64,000 nt of DNA from Dyadobacter beijingensis DSM 21582 (GCF_000382205.1 NZ_KB907787.1:721176-785175); one strand, 5' to 3'. Counted from the stretch's first letter, positions 32,944 to 42,301 are shown. Translations and numbers: made by a program. The notes: generated by a model not told the origin, from the letters alone.

Positions 32944-33959
32944 AGCGATTTCCGCCTGATCAGCGTAAACGGGTTTTTAACCAGCGCCCTTTTTCCTTCC
33001 CGGATAATCTCTGCTGCCGTTTTACCCATTTGTTCGTGATCTGTCGAAATGGTAGTAATGCCATCGAGCAGGATTTCTTTGAGCGGCGTTTCATTGTAGG
33101 AGATAATGCCGATGTCTTTCCCCACCGTCAGTTGCTGCTCCTTGCATTTCTTGATGAGGTTAACCAGGTCGTTTTCCTCGATCACCACATAAGCCGTGTC
33201 CTTCACCGCCGCGCTGTTTTCATGAAAGTCGTACATGATCTCATGCTCAAATTCGTGCTGGATGCAGAAAATCCGGAAGCCCTTGATAATCTCTTTCGGA
33301 TAGCGGATAATGGTCGGGAAGATGAGTACGAGTTTTTTGTACACTTTCAGCAAATCCACCGCCTCGTTCAGCGCGTGTACGATGTCCTTCTCGAAGTTCT
33401 GGAAAACCGATGAATGCTTTTTGGTATTGAATTCGATATCCTTGTCGAGCAAAATCAGCTTTTCGGGCGGGATCATTTTCAGCGTCTCGATCGCCTCTTC
33501 CATCTTTTCGTAGAAATGCGGCATGATCACATAGTAATCGTATTCGCCGAGGCTGTTTTTAATGAGGTTTTTGAAAATGTTGGTATTGGAATGATGAATA
33601 TGCAGGTCCACGTTCACATTACGCCCGATATTCTCGACAAATGCATTGTAAACCTGCTTCTTATAGTTGCTTATTTTATTGAAAACCAGCAAAATACGTA
33701 GCGAAGTTTCAATGTCCACACGGTTGATAAAATAACCTTTACCGCGTACGGAAATCAGTACACCGTCCTTGATGAGGTGCTTGTAAGCCTTTTCTACGGT
33801 ATCGCGGGAAAGCAGGTATTCTTCACTCAACTGGTTAATAGAAGGTATTTTATCGCCTCGTTTCAGCTTCCCTTTACTAATCGCCTGTAACAGCGATTTA
33901 ATAATCTGCATGTACTTGGGTGCACTCTCCTTGAACTCAATGTCAAATTGTATTTCCAT
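32940..33959 (-). CDS. GntR family transcriptional regulator with periplasmic-binding-type sensor domain
   Basis: A 339-residue regulator. Residues about 10-75 are a GntR winged helix (KYMQIIKSLLQAISKGKLKRGDKIPSINQLSEEYLLSRDTVEKAYKHL). Residues 90-339 are a LacI/ribose-binding-protein-like sensor (LRILLVFNKISNYKKQVYNAF to TTISTDHEQMGKTAAEII). This group is common in Bacteroidota near sugar-use genes. Its place next to rhaEW and rhaI makes L-rhamnose or a pathway intermediate the likely ligand, which is inference. The genes converge, so it does not share their promoter. Confidence 0.9.
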   Translation of the reverse strand: MEIQFDIEFKESAPKYMQIIKSLLQAISKGKLKRGDKIPSINQLSEEYLLSRDTVEKAYKHLIKDGVLISVRGKGYFINRVDIETSLRILLVFNKISNYKKQVYNAFVENIGRNVNVDLHIHHSNTNIFKNLIKNSLGEYDYYVIMPHFYEKMEEAIETLKMIPPEKLILLDKDIEFNTKKHSSVFQNFEKDIVHALNEAVDLLKVYKKLVLIFPTIIRYPKEIIKGFRIFCIQHEFEHEIMYDFHENSAAVKDTAYVVIEENDLVNLIKKCKEQQLTVGKDIGIISYNETPLKEILLDGITTISTDHEQMGKTAAEIIREGKRALVKNPFTLIRRKSL

Positions 33960-34004
33960 TCAATACCGTGGGTTTGGGATTAAGCTAAAAATAGCGTTTT
34001 TAAC

Positions 34005-34057
34005 ATAAAAAACAACCCGCCGGTGCATAGTTACTACTCCGGCGGGTTGTTTTTTTA
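34005..34057. terminator. Strong bidirectional terminator
   Basis: AACAACCCGCCGG (34011-34023) pairs perfectly with CCGGCGGGTTGTT (34039-34051) around a 15-base loop, with A-runs on the left and T-runs on the right. On the minus strand it follows the DUF6600 gene by about 20 bases and should end that message. Confidence 0.85.
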
Positions 34058-34073
34058 TGTGAATAGGCTGCAA

Positions 34074-35384
34074 TTATCTCGGTCCCCGGCCGCTTCGTTC
34101 GCTGGAACCGCCACCGCGGTTGCCATTGTCGCCGCCACCGCGGTTGCCGCCACCATTGTCGCCTCCGCGGTTACCGCGGTCGTTGCTGCGCGGTTCGGGG
34201 GCGCTTCTCTCCTGACGTTCCACACGCGGCGCGGGTTCGTAGGAGCGGTTGCCGCGTTCCTGTCTTTCGGGGCGCTCGATGTTCGGGCGCTCGATGCTTT
34301 CCGAACGGTTACCGAAGCCGCCGTTGCGCTCGGGGCTGTTGCCCGGATTGCCGTAGTCGCGGTTACGTTCCGAACGGTTTGGTGCTTCATACCGATCGTT
34401 GCGACCTGGGTTAGGTGTTTCGCTGCGTTCGTTCCGGCCTGCACTCGGCGACTCGTAACGGTCATTACGGCCCGGATTCGGGGTTTCGTAGCGGCCGCCA
34501 CGGCTATCATTCGATTCACGGTTACGGCCGTTGCTGCTGCGTTCATCGAACGGGTTACGCGAGCCGCGTCTCGAATTATCGCCCGGCTCAATGCGGTTAT
34601 CGTCGTTGCGGTTGCTGCGATCGGTGCGCGGGCCATTGTCGGAGCGGCCGCCCCGGTTGCCGTAGTCGTAGTTGCCATTTCCACGGTCGGCGATGATCAC
34701 ACGTCCCCGTCCTCTCGGACTGGCGTCGATGGTGCGCACCGGCACGCTGCGGCGTGTAACACGTTCGATCTCGTCGCGGCGCGGGCCGTATACATAGGTG
34801 CGGTTATTGCTGCGGTAGTAATTGTTGATCACCACCGTGTTGTTATAGTAATGCGAAACACGTCGTGCAGGGGCGCAGTACGAACGCCATCCGGGGCTCA
34901 GGACATATCGTTGCGGCACGAACACCCACCAGAACGACGGAATGTTGACCGACACATTGATATTGATACCCGGTCCCAGCGGTGCCCAGCCGTAATAGCC
35001 GCCACCGGAGCGCCAGTTTACCCACGCAGGTCCCCATTCGTAATCGGGCACCCAAAACCAGCCGTAATAATCGTCGAAAGACCAGCGGCCGTAGTGGAAC
35101 GGCGCCCATCCCCAGTCATATTCCGAAACCCAGGTGTTACCATATTCGGTCTGTTCCCAGTAACCGGCGGTAGAATAGGGCTGAAAGCCGCGGGGCACGT
35201 CGGGAATCCAAACCGAGCCGTAATGCGGGTTGCGCACCCACCGGCCGTAGGGGGCCAGCTCATCGTAAAAAGTCTCAAAAGTGATCCTGAAACCGGGCTG
35301 TGCCTGGGTTTTTTGAGTAACCGAAACACCTCCCAGCATTAAAATGAACAAGCCGAGTATTCTGAGTGTACGCATGGTGTCCAT
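34074..35384 (-). CDS. Secreted DUF6600-type protein with Trp/Tyr-rich head and repetitive Arg/Asn/Gly tail
   Basis: A 436-residue exported protein. The start may be residue 1 or the second methionine (MRTLRILGLF); the signal peptide ends near KTQAQ. Residues about 30-190 are very rich in Trp, Tyr and Gly, with repeated Y-G-x-V/T-W and W-G-W-A-P motifs (YGSVWIP, EYDWGWAPFHYGRW, YYGWFWVP, YYGWAPLGPG), as in DUF6600 proteins. Residues about 200-436 are low complexity, basic and rich in Arg, Asn, Gly and Ser, including four 11-residue repeats. Function is unknown. A surface or envelope-binding role is inferred only from export and composition. Confidence 0.85.
   Translation of the reverse strand: MDTMRTLRILGLFILMLGGVSVTQKTQAQPGFRITFETFYDELAPYGRWVRNPHYGSVWIPDVPRGFQPYSTAGYWEQTEYGNTWVSEYDWGWAPFHYGRWSFDDYYGWFWVPDYEWGPAWVNWRSGGGYYGWAPLGPGININVSVNIPSFWWVFVPQRYVLSPGWRSYCAPARRVSHYYNNTVVINNYYRSNNRTYVYGPRRDEIERVTRRSVPVRTIDASPRGRGRVIIADRGNGNYDYGNRGGRSDNGPRTDRSNRNDDNRIEPGDNSRRGSRNPFDERSSNGRNRESNDSRGGRYETPNPGRNDRYESPSAGRNERSETPNPGRNDRYEAPNRSERNRDYGNPGNSPERNGGFGNRSESIERPNIERPERQERGNRSYEPAPRVERQERSAPEPRSNDRGNRGGDNGGGNRGGGDNGNRGGGSSERSGRGPR
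34359..34490 (-). repeat. Four 33-base tandem repeats inside the DUF6600 gene
   Basis: The coding sequence contains four consecutive 11-residue units: YETPNPGRNDR, YESPSAGRNER, SETPNPGRNDR and YEAPNRSERNR. Units 1 and 3 differ only at the first residue. The spacing of 33 bases is exact, so the tract could expand or shrink by slippage. Confidence 0.75.
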
Positions 35385-35501
35385 GGCTTTATGTTTTAAT
35401 TGTTTTCCTGTTGTTAAAAATCGGTTCTTGGACGTTACTTTTAGATCGTGGTTTAATGTTTCCGCCGGACATTAACACGTGTTAACAAAACTGTAAAAAA
35501 C

Positions 35502-35909
35502 ATGATCGATCCTGAAATCCTGCATCCCGAACTGGTGTTTCAGACAGCCCGGAGCGGTGGTAAGGGAGGACAAAATGTGAATAAAGTCGAAACAAAGGTA
35601 GAGCTGCGTTTTGATATCCCGAATTCGCAATTCCTGACCGGCGAGGACAAGCAAAAGCTGACCGATAAATTATCCAACCGATTAACGAACGGTAAAGTGC
35701 TGGTATTATACCACCAGACCGAACGCTCGCAGCTGGCCAATAAGGAGAAGGTGGTCGAGAAATTCGACCGGCTTATCCGCCAGGCGCTTACCGTTGAAAA
35801 GGACCGCAAGGCAACCCGGCCTACACTGGCCTCCAAACTCGAAAGATTGAAGGTGAAACAGCGCAACTCCGCCATTAAGTCGATGCGCCGCAAGCCTTTT
35901 GACGAATAA
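35502..35909 (+). CDS. arfB: Alternative ribosome-rescue factor / peptidyl-tRNA hydrolase ArfB
   Basis: A 135-residue protein that frees ribosomes stalled on broken messages. The catalytic GGQ (Gly22-Gly23-Gln24) is in TARSGGKGGQNVNKVETKVELRFD, at the same distance from the start as in E. coli ArfB. The C-terminal tail is strongly basic (KLERLKVKQRNSAIKSMRRKPFDE), the part that fits the empty mRNA channel and distinguishes ArfB from release factors RF1 and RF2. It is followed after 14 bases by an MFS gene. Confidence 0.95.
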   Translation: MIDPEILHPELVFQTARSGGKGGQNVNKVETKVELRFDIPNSQFLTGEDKQKLTDKLSNRLTNGKVLVLYHQTERSQLANKEKVVEKFDRLIRQALTVEKDRKATRPTLASKLERLKVKQRNSAIKSMRRKPFDE

Positions 35910-35923
35910 ACGAAAATACCCCT

Positions 35924-37165
35924 ATGACCGCCGTCACGCCTGTTCAGCCCAAACTCAGCGCCGTATTTACATTGCCCGTCATCGTGGCCTCGCTCGGCTA
36001 CTTTGTCGATGTTTACGATCTGCTGCTCTTCAATATCGTGCGGGTACCGAGCCTGAAAGACCTTGGGCTTTCCGAAGAAGAAATCTCGCAGATCGGGGCG
36101 AATATTTACAACTGGCAGCAGGCCGGGTTGCTTATCGGCGGGTTTATGTGGGGGATACTGGGCGACAAGCTGGGCCGCCGTTCGGTGCTTTTCGGCTCGA
36201 TATTGACCTATTCGCTGGCCAACATTGCCTGTGGTTTTACACAAAATGTCGAAATCTACTCGATTCTGCGGTTTATCGCCGGATTCGGGCTGGCAGGCGA
36301 GCTAGGCGCGGGCATCACGCTCATTGCCGAGATATTGCCGAAAGAATTGCGCGGGTACGGCGCATCGGTGGTTGCGAGCGTGGGGTTGGCAGGCGCCATC
36401 GCCGCATTTTTCGCCGTCAAGCTCACCGACTGGCGCATGGCCTACTTCATCGGCGGCGGAATGGGCCTGATATTGCTGATCCTCCGCGTGAACGTGCTGG
36501 AATCCATTGTTTTTAATAAAAGTCTGGAAAAACGCGGCTCCAAACCCGTGCCCTGGTGGACGATCTTCACGAGCTGGTCGCGGTTTGTACGCTATATACG
36601 CTGCATGGGCATCGGCCTGCCGACGTACATGGTCATCGGCATTTATTCCACATTCGGGAACGAGTTTGCCAAAGCGTTGGGTATCGCGGAGGAAGTTCAG
36701 GCGGGCACGTGTGTGCTATACACGTACATTGGCGTGGTCACGGGCGACTTTTTCAGCGGGATACTGAGCCAGTGGCTGCATTCGCGGAGAAAAGCGATAT
36801 TGTTGATGATGCTGATGACGCTCGCAGGCGTGGGATGGCTGCTTTCGGGAGGCATTAACACGGCCACGGCGCTTTACATCTGCTACATGTGGCTTGGCTT
36901 TTCCATCGGCTACATTGCCATGTTCCTCACCACCACGGCCGAACAGTTCGGTACCAATCTCCGCGCGACGGTCACTACCTCGGTCGCCAACAATGTGCGT
37001 GCTACCGTGTTGCTCACCCTGCCGCTGTTCCAGTTCCTGAAAAAAGACGCTGGTGTGCTGCATTCCGGCGGCATCGTCGCTGCTATTTGTTTCTCGCTCG
37101 CATTATTGTCGCTTTGGCGGATGGAAGAGACTTACGGCAAGGAGCTGGACTACGAAGAGCAGTAA
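35924..37165 (+). CDS. Major facilitator superfamily transporter
   Basis: A 413-residue inner-membrane carrier with about 12 hydrophobic segments. The loop after helix 2 reads GDKLGRRSVLFGS, the MFS signature G-x-x-x-D-R/K-x-G-R-R. RFIAGFGLAGELGAG in helix 4 and AEILPKELRGYGAS after it match the sugar/aromatic-acid/metabolite:proton symporter branch. Substrate cannot be told. It could be the missing sugar importer for the rhamnose genes, but it is 3.5 kb away and tied to arfB by only 14 bases, so this is weak. Confidence 0.9.
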   Translation: MTAVTPVQPKLSAVFTLPVIVASLGYFVDVYDLLLFNIVRVPSLKDLGLSEEEISQIGANIYNWQQAGLLIGGFMWGILGDKLGRRSVLFGSILTYSLANIACGFTQNVEIYSILRFIAGFGLAGELGAGITLIAEILPKELRGYGASVVASVGLAGAIAAFFAVKLTDWRMAYFIGGGMGLILLILRVNVLESIVFNKSLEKRGSKPVPWWTIFTSWSRFVRYIRCMGIGLPTYMVIGIYSTFGNEFAKALGIAEEVQAGTCVLYTYIGVVTGDFFSGILSQWLHSRRKAILLMMLMTLAGVGWLLSGGINTATALYICYMWLGFSIGYIAMFLTTTAEQFGTNLRATVTTSVANNVRATVLLTLPLFQFLKKDAGVLHSGGIVAAICFSLALLSLWRMEETYGKELDYEEQ

Positions 37166-37208
37166 TCGAGACGCGGAAAGTTTACCGGCATCCGGGCAGG
37201 TCGGTGGC

Positions 37209-37553
37209 TCATTCTTCGGGCGTCTTGCCAAAAATGAGCTTATCGGGCGTAGGGTATTCCAGTAACTTGGTAAAATCGACCTTCCAGAAATCAAGGTCGA
37301 GCAGCTGGCCGTTGGTGTCCTGGGTCAATGTGATCACAACCGGCGTGTCGTCGATATCGACGTATTCGGCCTGGATGAGGTCGCCGGCATAGCCATTCAC
37401 GTCGCCTCCAAGGCTGATACTGCCCATTTTACCGCCTTCATATTCATCCACCATTTCGCTCACCGGGAAGTCGATGGGGTCGAGGTTCAGTTTTTCGAGG
37501 AGGTAATGGATGAGGTCGAGTTCTTCGCCGCGGATGGGTCTGATATTGCTCAT
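37209..37553 (-). CDS. Small acidic protein of unknown function (DUF6984-like)
   Basis: A 114-residue soluble acidic protein. It opens with IRPIRGEELDLIHYLLEKL and has the strand-rich centre GKMGSISLGGD and AEYVDIDDTPVVITLTQD, ending FWKVDFTKLLEYP. The N-terminal R-P-I-x-x-E-E and the D-x-D-x-x-P-V motifs resemble the DUF6984 family, a name for proteins without known role. It lies 29 bases downstream of a membrane protein on the same strand, so both may be transcribed together. Confidence 0.7.
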   Translation of the reverse strand: MSNIRPIRGEELDLIHYLLEKLNLDPIDFPVSEMVDEYEGGKMGSISLGGDVNGYAGDLIQAEYVDIDDTPVVITLTQDTNGQLLDLDFWKVDFTKLLEYPTPDKLIFGKTPEE

Positions 37554-37582
37554 GGAATTTTTTCAATGGGTAATTAAATGGG

Positions 37583-38614
37583 TCATCCGGCCGTTTTGCC
37601 GCGCCATTGCTCGGCTTTTTTAGCCACAAACCAGAAGGACAACGCCAGCAACGCAAAGAAAATCCCCGCATTGGTACGGTCCCAGAAATATTCGAAATAA
37701 CGGGTATAAATATTCAGCAGGAAGAACACGAGGCAGAGGTCGCGCAAGGTCTCCTGTTTGTATTGAAATGCATAATAAAGCATTCCCGCCAAAATGAGCG
37801 TGAAACCCAGAGCCCAGAACCAGAAATCGCTCTGTTTAAGAAGCTTCCAGGCCTCGTAGTCGGCGTAGTTGCCGAATATCGACAGCGTCCAGCCGGCGAT
37901 CAGGAATAGGATAAGCCCCACAGTATAAGTGACGTCTCTCATGAACGCCATCGACGGAATTTTTCCTATGATCAAAGAACTCGCCCACACGGCCAGCCCG
38001 AATACCGTCATGCGTAAGGGATAGTTCATTCCCATAAACCGGAAGCCGCCACCCGACCAGTAATGCGTTTGCGCTCCCCACCATCCTGCCAATGCGATCA
38101 CCGCCGCAACCCAAAGCAGTGTCGAGCGCAGGAAAATGGCAATGCCGCCATAAGCGAGCGCGGCGAAAAGGAGCGGGAGTGCATAGTTACCGGGGCCGTC
38201 GAGTAATCCTCGGGTCCAGTACGTAATCGCAATCGCGACGGTGAGTATGATGGCTATATTGTAAACTTCATGACTGATTTTGGCCCCTTTCGTTTTGCTG
38301 AGCCGGCGTTTGGCCAGGTATACGAAAAGCCCGGCCACCGCAGTGAACAAAATGCCCACGATATTTTCCGAAAAGCCCCACCGCTTACGCAGCAGCTCGA
38401 TCCATTTTTCGTCCAGTACCAGCGCTCCAAATGCCAGCAACCCGCACGAAACTGCCGAAATCAACGCATAGATGGCAATGGCGTCCACATTCGCGTTGCG
38501 AACGCTGTAACTGCCCCGCAGCTCCGCCGCCAGTTCCTTCGAAATGCGCGACTCATCTTCCCAGCCCTGAATAGCCCGGTTAACAATCTCGGCCTCCTTT
38601 TTGTCAAATTCCAT
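37583..38614 (-). CDS. Multi-pass membrane protein, DUF2157-like
   Basis: A 343-residue integral membrane protein with about nine to ten hydrophobic helices from residue 45 on. The soluble head (residues 1-40, EIVNRAIQGWEDESRISKELAAELRGSY) matches the short helical start of DUF2157 proteins, followed by ISAVSCGLLAFGALVL. No catalytic motif is seen. Function is unknown. Its start lies about 120 bases from the terminator of the haem protein gene and it is followed by the DUF6984-like gene. Confidence 0.8.
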   Translation of the reverse strand: MEFDKKEAEIVNRAIQGWEDESRISKELAAELRGSYSVRNANVDAIAIYALISAVSCGLLAFGALVLDEKWIELLRKRWGFSENIVGILFTAVAGLFVYLAKRRLSKTKGAKISHEVYNIAIILTVAIAITYWTRGLLDGPGNYALPLLFAALAYGGIAIFLRSTLLWVAAVIALAGWWGAQTHYWSGGGFRFMGMNYPLRMTVFGLAVWASSLIIGKIPSMAFMRDVTYTVGLILFLIAGWTLSIFGNYADYEAWKLLKQSDFWFWALGFTLILAGMLYYAFQYKQETLRDLCLVFFLLNIYTRYFEYFWDRTNAGIFFALLALSFWFVAKKAEQWRGKTAG

Positions 38615-38684
38615 TCAAATATTTTGCTGTTGATGAATGATAAAACCGTGCCTGTGCAAGATGTGCAATCCGCCGGTAAAAATG

Positions 38685-38714
38685 AAACCCCGGAATCATA
38701 AAATCCCGGGGTTT
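38685..38714. terminator. Bidirectional terminator after the haem-protein gene
   Basis: AAACCCCGG (38685-38693) pairs perfectly with CCGGGGTTT (38706-38714) around a 12-base loop, with T-rich flanks in both directions. It lies 22 bases past the stop of the large minus-strand gene at 38737. Confidence 0.8.
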
Positions 38715-38736
38715 TGAATGGTATTGTATTTGGCGG

Positions 38737-41700
38737 TTACTTCTTCAAGCCGGAAAGGAATTCAACCACGTCGCGGATCTCTCTTTTCGACATGATATTA
38801 CCCATTGGCGGCATGCTGGAAGGCACGTTTTCGCGTTTAGCAATACGGGAAACGGCGATTTTCAATGGTTCAGCTTCCGAGGTTTTCAATATGAGCTCGT
38901 GTTCGTTTTCCTGCGCGAGGATACCGGCCGCGGACGTGCCGTCTTTCAATGTCAGCATGACCATACCAAAGCCGGGCGACAAGCGCGCGCTTGGCTCGAT
39001 GAGCGCTTGCAGGATTTGCTCACGCGAAAGGATATTACCGATGTTCGAAAGGTTTGGACCTACTTCGCCGCCCTGCCCGCCGATCGAGTGGCAACGAACG
39101 CATTCGGCTGCCGAGCTCGTCATGAAATAACGACGGCCCGCCTGTGCATTACCGCCGAACAGTGCGTCCTGGTAATCGGCTGCCGTATTGCCCTGCTTGC
39201 GCAATGGCGCTATTTTGGCGATCAATGCGCTGGATTTGGTCGAATCTACGGCTTCTCCGAGGTCGAGGAGCAGGTTTTGCGGCAGCTTGTTATCCGCCAT
39301 TTTACCGATCAGTCCGTTGAAAATAGGCTCTGTCCTGGCTACCGGCAGGCTACCCAGTACTTTCAGGATCTGCTGCTGCTCGCGCACGCTGCCTTTCTCG
39401 AAAATGGTATTGGAAATGTCTGCCAATGCTTCTTTCGACATATTTACGCTTCCTACCATGCCCAATGCCGCCGTGCGGACATCGGCGTCGGAGTCGCTCA
39501 TGCCTTTTTTCATCACGGTTTCCATATCCGTATATTTCAGGTCGTTCAAAGCCACGAGCATTGCTGCGCGTACCTTGGCGTCGTTGCTTTCGTTCAGGAT
39601 TTTCGCCAATGCGGCATTGTTGTCGCTCACATTGAGGTTGGTCAGCATCTGCGCGGTGGCGATGAGGATCGCGGGTTCGTTTTCCTGCAACAGTTCAGCT
39701 ACCATCGGCTTGATTTTCGCTTTCACACCGGCCGGGTCACGTTCCATCGGGCCACGGTAACGGCCGTCCACGCGGTCGGTTACCGATGGGCTGGCCCAGG
39801 TGCCGAGCGTCGCCAATGCTTCTGCACGCATTTCCTTGTTCACGTCTTTACGCTTCGCAAATGCGATAAGGTCGTTCAGCTGCGTTTCACCGCCCACTCG
39901 CAACGCGGCGTTGATCGCCCGGCGCAGCAATGGCTCTGAAGTGAAGCCTTTCTCGTTCAGCACAGCTGCCAATGCCGGCAATGCGGCCGGGATCGAGAGG
40001 TCGTCGTTGATACCGCGGGCGGCTTCGGCGACGATATATTCGTCTTTGTCTTTCAGGAATACGCTGATCTGCTCGTTACGCATGCGGCGCAGCACGAGCA
40101 CGGCGGCAATGCGCAGCGACTTTTCAGGACTGTTGGCCAATGCCACGATCGGCGCTACCTCACCTATGCGCGAGAGCGCCAGCACGCCTGCATGACGGAG
40201 GTAAACGTCCTCGTCTTTGTTGGCCTTCACCATGTCGATCAATGGCTGTACGGCATTCTTGTCCTTCATCCGGCCAAGTGCCTGTGCGGCGAAGAACTGC
40301 GCCCGCGGGTTTTTGCTGCTCAGCATCGGGATCAGCATCGGGCCGGCCTCGGCGATTTTAGCGTCGCCCAGTACTTTGGCGGCCTGCACCGCGATTTCCT
40401 CGTCGGAATCTTTCAGCAAAGTCATCAGCACATTGGCATAGGCCTTATCCTGACGCGCCAGTTGTCCCATTCCCCAAATACCGTGAATGCGGCCGAACTG
40501 GTTGCCTTTTTGTTCAATCGCTTTGCTCAACACCGCCGCACCTTTGGCACCTCTCGAAGCAAGCTCGAACTGCGCTTTCTGGCGGATACGCATATCTTCA
40601 TAGGAAAGCAACGGAAGCAATGCGTCGTCGGATTGTTTGGTATAATCCAATTGCATTAACCGTTTCGTTTCAGTACGGATCGCTTTCAGGTCGTTTTTAT
40701 CCTCGGTCACGTCGAGTTTCCACACGCGGCCGTAGTTTTTGGTATCCCAGCCATTGATCCAGTCGGCCACATACAATGCGCCATCAGGACCGAAGCGGAT
40801 ACCGGTCGGGAGGATACCTGTAAGGATATTTTTCTCGCCATCCAGCACGAACGATGCGCCTTTTGGTTTCAGACCAAACGACCAGATCGGCGACCGTGCC
40901 GGGTTACCGACGAATTCCACGAGGAAAAATTTGTTTTTCCACTCCTTACCCAATGCGGTGCCGGGGTTGTATTGCATCCCGGTCGGGCCGTTGTGGTAGT
41001 TTTGAATGGGGGGAATAATGTAGGCAGCCTGGCCGTCCCAGCGTGGTTTGAATAATTTTTCGTCCATCCACACTTTGTATGCATTGTTTTTCGGATCGGT
41101 GTATTTGCCGTACTGCCAGTTGGAGCGCCAGCCGGCATCGGAACCTTCCACCACGTGCACGAGGCGTTCGCTTTCTCCGGGGTGGTCGCCGTCGTTGTCG
41201 GAGCTGATGAGGTTACCATATTCGTCGAACACAAACTCGTGCGTATTGCGCAAGCCATGCGCGTAAATCTCGAAATCGCTGCCGTCCGGGTTGGAGCGGG
41301 CGATGATACCCGAGTTAGGGTGCTCGTGCTTCACGCCTTCGGCCGTCGTAATGTTGGCGCCAATGTCGCCGATGTTCCAGTAAATCTTGCCGTCCGGCCC
41401 TTCGATCGGGTTGGACATGCCGTGCCCGCTGAACCCGATGTGCACGCCATAGCCGTGACTGATGGACGTCTTCTGGTCGTAAACGCCGTCCCCATTGGTA
41501 TCTCTCAGCCGCCAGACGTCCGGAGCGATCGTGACGAACATATCTTTCGCACGGACGAGCAACCCGCCCGCTACGTCGGAAACTTCATCGAAAAAGTCGT
41601 CCAGAACGCGCATGGAAACGTCCGCGATGCCGTCGTTATCGGTATCTTCGATGCGCCATACTTCGTCTTTTTCCACGGCGAGGTCCTTCCAGTCGTGCGA

Positions 41701-42165
41701 GCCGTCGCCGTTGAGGTCTTTGAGCCAGTTGTTTTCCTTACTTTTTTCAGGCGCAAATGTTTTATGCAAAAACTTGCGGCGGTCTTCTACCGTCTGCAAT
41801 GCGATCGATTCGGTGATCCAGTTGCGGTGCCCGCGGATATCGAATTCGGAGTTTTTCTGGCGGTTGGTCCTGTTCAGGTACACACGTCCGGCGTCGTCCA
41901 TTGCGATCGCCACGGGGTCGGGCGCGAGGGAATCGGATGCCCAGAGGTCGAGTTTCAGGCCATCGGCCAGCTTCACGACGGTCTTTTCACGGATTTCTTT
42001 GGCGTGGGCCTTCCCGGTTGCGGCATCTTCCTTCACGACCACTTTCGTGCTATTCGTTTTCAGGACCGGCCCGGACGCCGTCGGCGCCATCTTCATACAG
42101 GAAGCTACCACCACCGCAGTAGCCGCCATCAGGGTTAAAGGTGTTTTGAGATTTTTGGAGATCAT
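38737..42165 (-). CDS. PVC-type haem-binding CxxCH lipoprotein with sugar-dehydrogenase-like propeller and HEAT repeats
   Basis: A 1142-residue exported protein. The signal ends TAVVVASC, a clear lipobox. Residues about 60-480 form a glucose/sorbosone-dehydrogenase-like propeller (YGVHIGFSGHGMSNPIEGPDGKIYWNIGDIG, LISSDNDGDHPGE and IRFGPDGALYVADWING). Residues about 500-980 are HEAT-type alpha repeats. The C-terminus is a cytochrome c domain with the haem site CVRCH (codons near 39088-39103), the axial Met likely in SSMPPMGNI. This architecture is frequent in Planctomycetes and in Bacteroidota, where it is thought to oxidise sugars; the reaction is not proven. It stands alone, with no obvious operon partner. 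Confidence 0.93.
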   Translation of the reverse strand: MISKNLKTPLTLMAATAVVVASCMKMAPTASGPVLKTNSTKVVVKEDAATGKAHAKEIREKTVVKLADGLKLDLWASDSLAPDPVAIAMDDAGRVYLNRTNRQKNSEFDIRGHRNWITESIALQTVEDRRKFLHKTFAPEKSKENNWLKDLNGDGSHDWKDLAVEKDEVWRIEDTDNDGIADVSMRVLDDFFDEVSDVAGGLLVRAKDMFVTIAPDVWRLRDTNGDGVYDQKTSISHGYGVHIGFSGHGMSNPIEGPDGKIYWNIGDIGANITTAEGVKHEHPNSGIIARSNPDGSDFEIYAHGLRNTHEFVFDEYGNLISSDNDGDHPGESERLVHVVEGSDAGWRSNWQYGKYTDPKNNAYKVWMDEKLFKPRWDGQAAYIIPPIQNYHNGPTGMQYNPGTALGKEWKNKFFLVEFVGNPARSPIWSFGLKPKGASFVLDGEKNILTGILPTGIRFGPDGALYVADWINGWDTKNYGRVWKLDVTEDKNDLKAIRTETKRLMQLDYTKQSDDALLPLLSYEDMRIRQKAQFELASRGAKGAAVLSKAIEQKGNQFGRIHGIWGMGQLARQDKAYANVLMTLLKDSDEEIAVQAAKVLGDAKIAEAGPMLIPMLSSKNPRAQFFAAQALGRMKDKNAVQPLIDMVKANKDEDVYLRHAGVLALSRIGEVAPIVALANSPEKSLRIAAVLVLRRMRNEQISVFLKDKDEYIVAEAARGINDDLSIPAALPALAAVLNEKGFTSEPLLRRAINAALRVGGETQLNDLIAFAKRKDVNKEMRAEALATLGTWASPSVTDRVDGRYRGPMERDPAGVKAKIKPMVAELLQENEPAILIATAQMLTNLNVSDNNAALAKILNESNDAKVRAAMLVALNDLKYTDMETVMKKGMSDSDADVRTAALGMVGSVNMSKEALADISNTIFEKGSVREQQQILKVLGSLPVARTEPIFNGLIGKMADNKLPQNLLLDLGEAVDSTKSSALIAKIAPLRKQGNTAADYQDALFGGNAQAGRRYFMTSSAAECVRCHSIGGQGGEVGPNLSNIGNILSREQILQALIEPSARLSPGFGMVMLTLKDGTSAAGILAQENEHELILKTSEAEPLKIAVSRIAKRENVPSSMPPMGNIMSKREIRDVVEFLSGLKK

Positions 42166-42301
42166 TGAGGACGTTGCTTAATGCAGATTATTCAGATTCA
42201 GTAATGAACCAGGTACAAAGGAATTAAAAATAGCGCTAAAATCTGCTTTTACCTTCTGTAAAGAATGCAGATATAACTTGGAAAGATGATTATTTGGGCA
42301 T

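Noticed and set aside
35924..37165. MFS protein as the missing rhamnose transporter
   Set aside because: It is 14 bases from arfB and 3.5 kb from the rhamnose genes; the sequence does not favour rhamnose.
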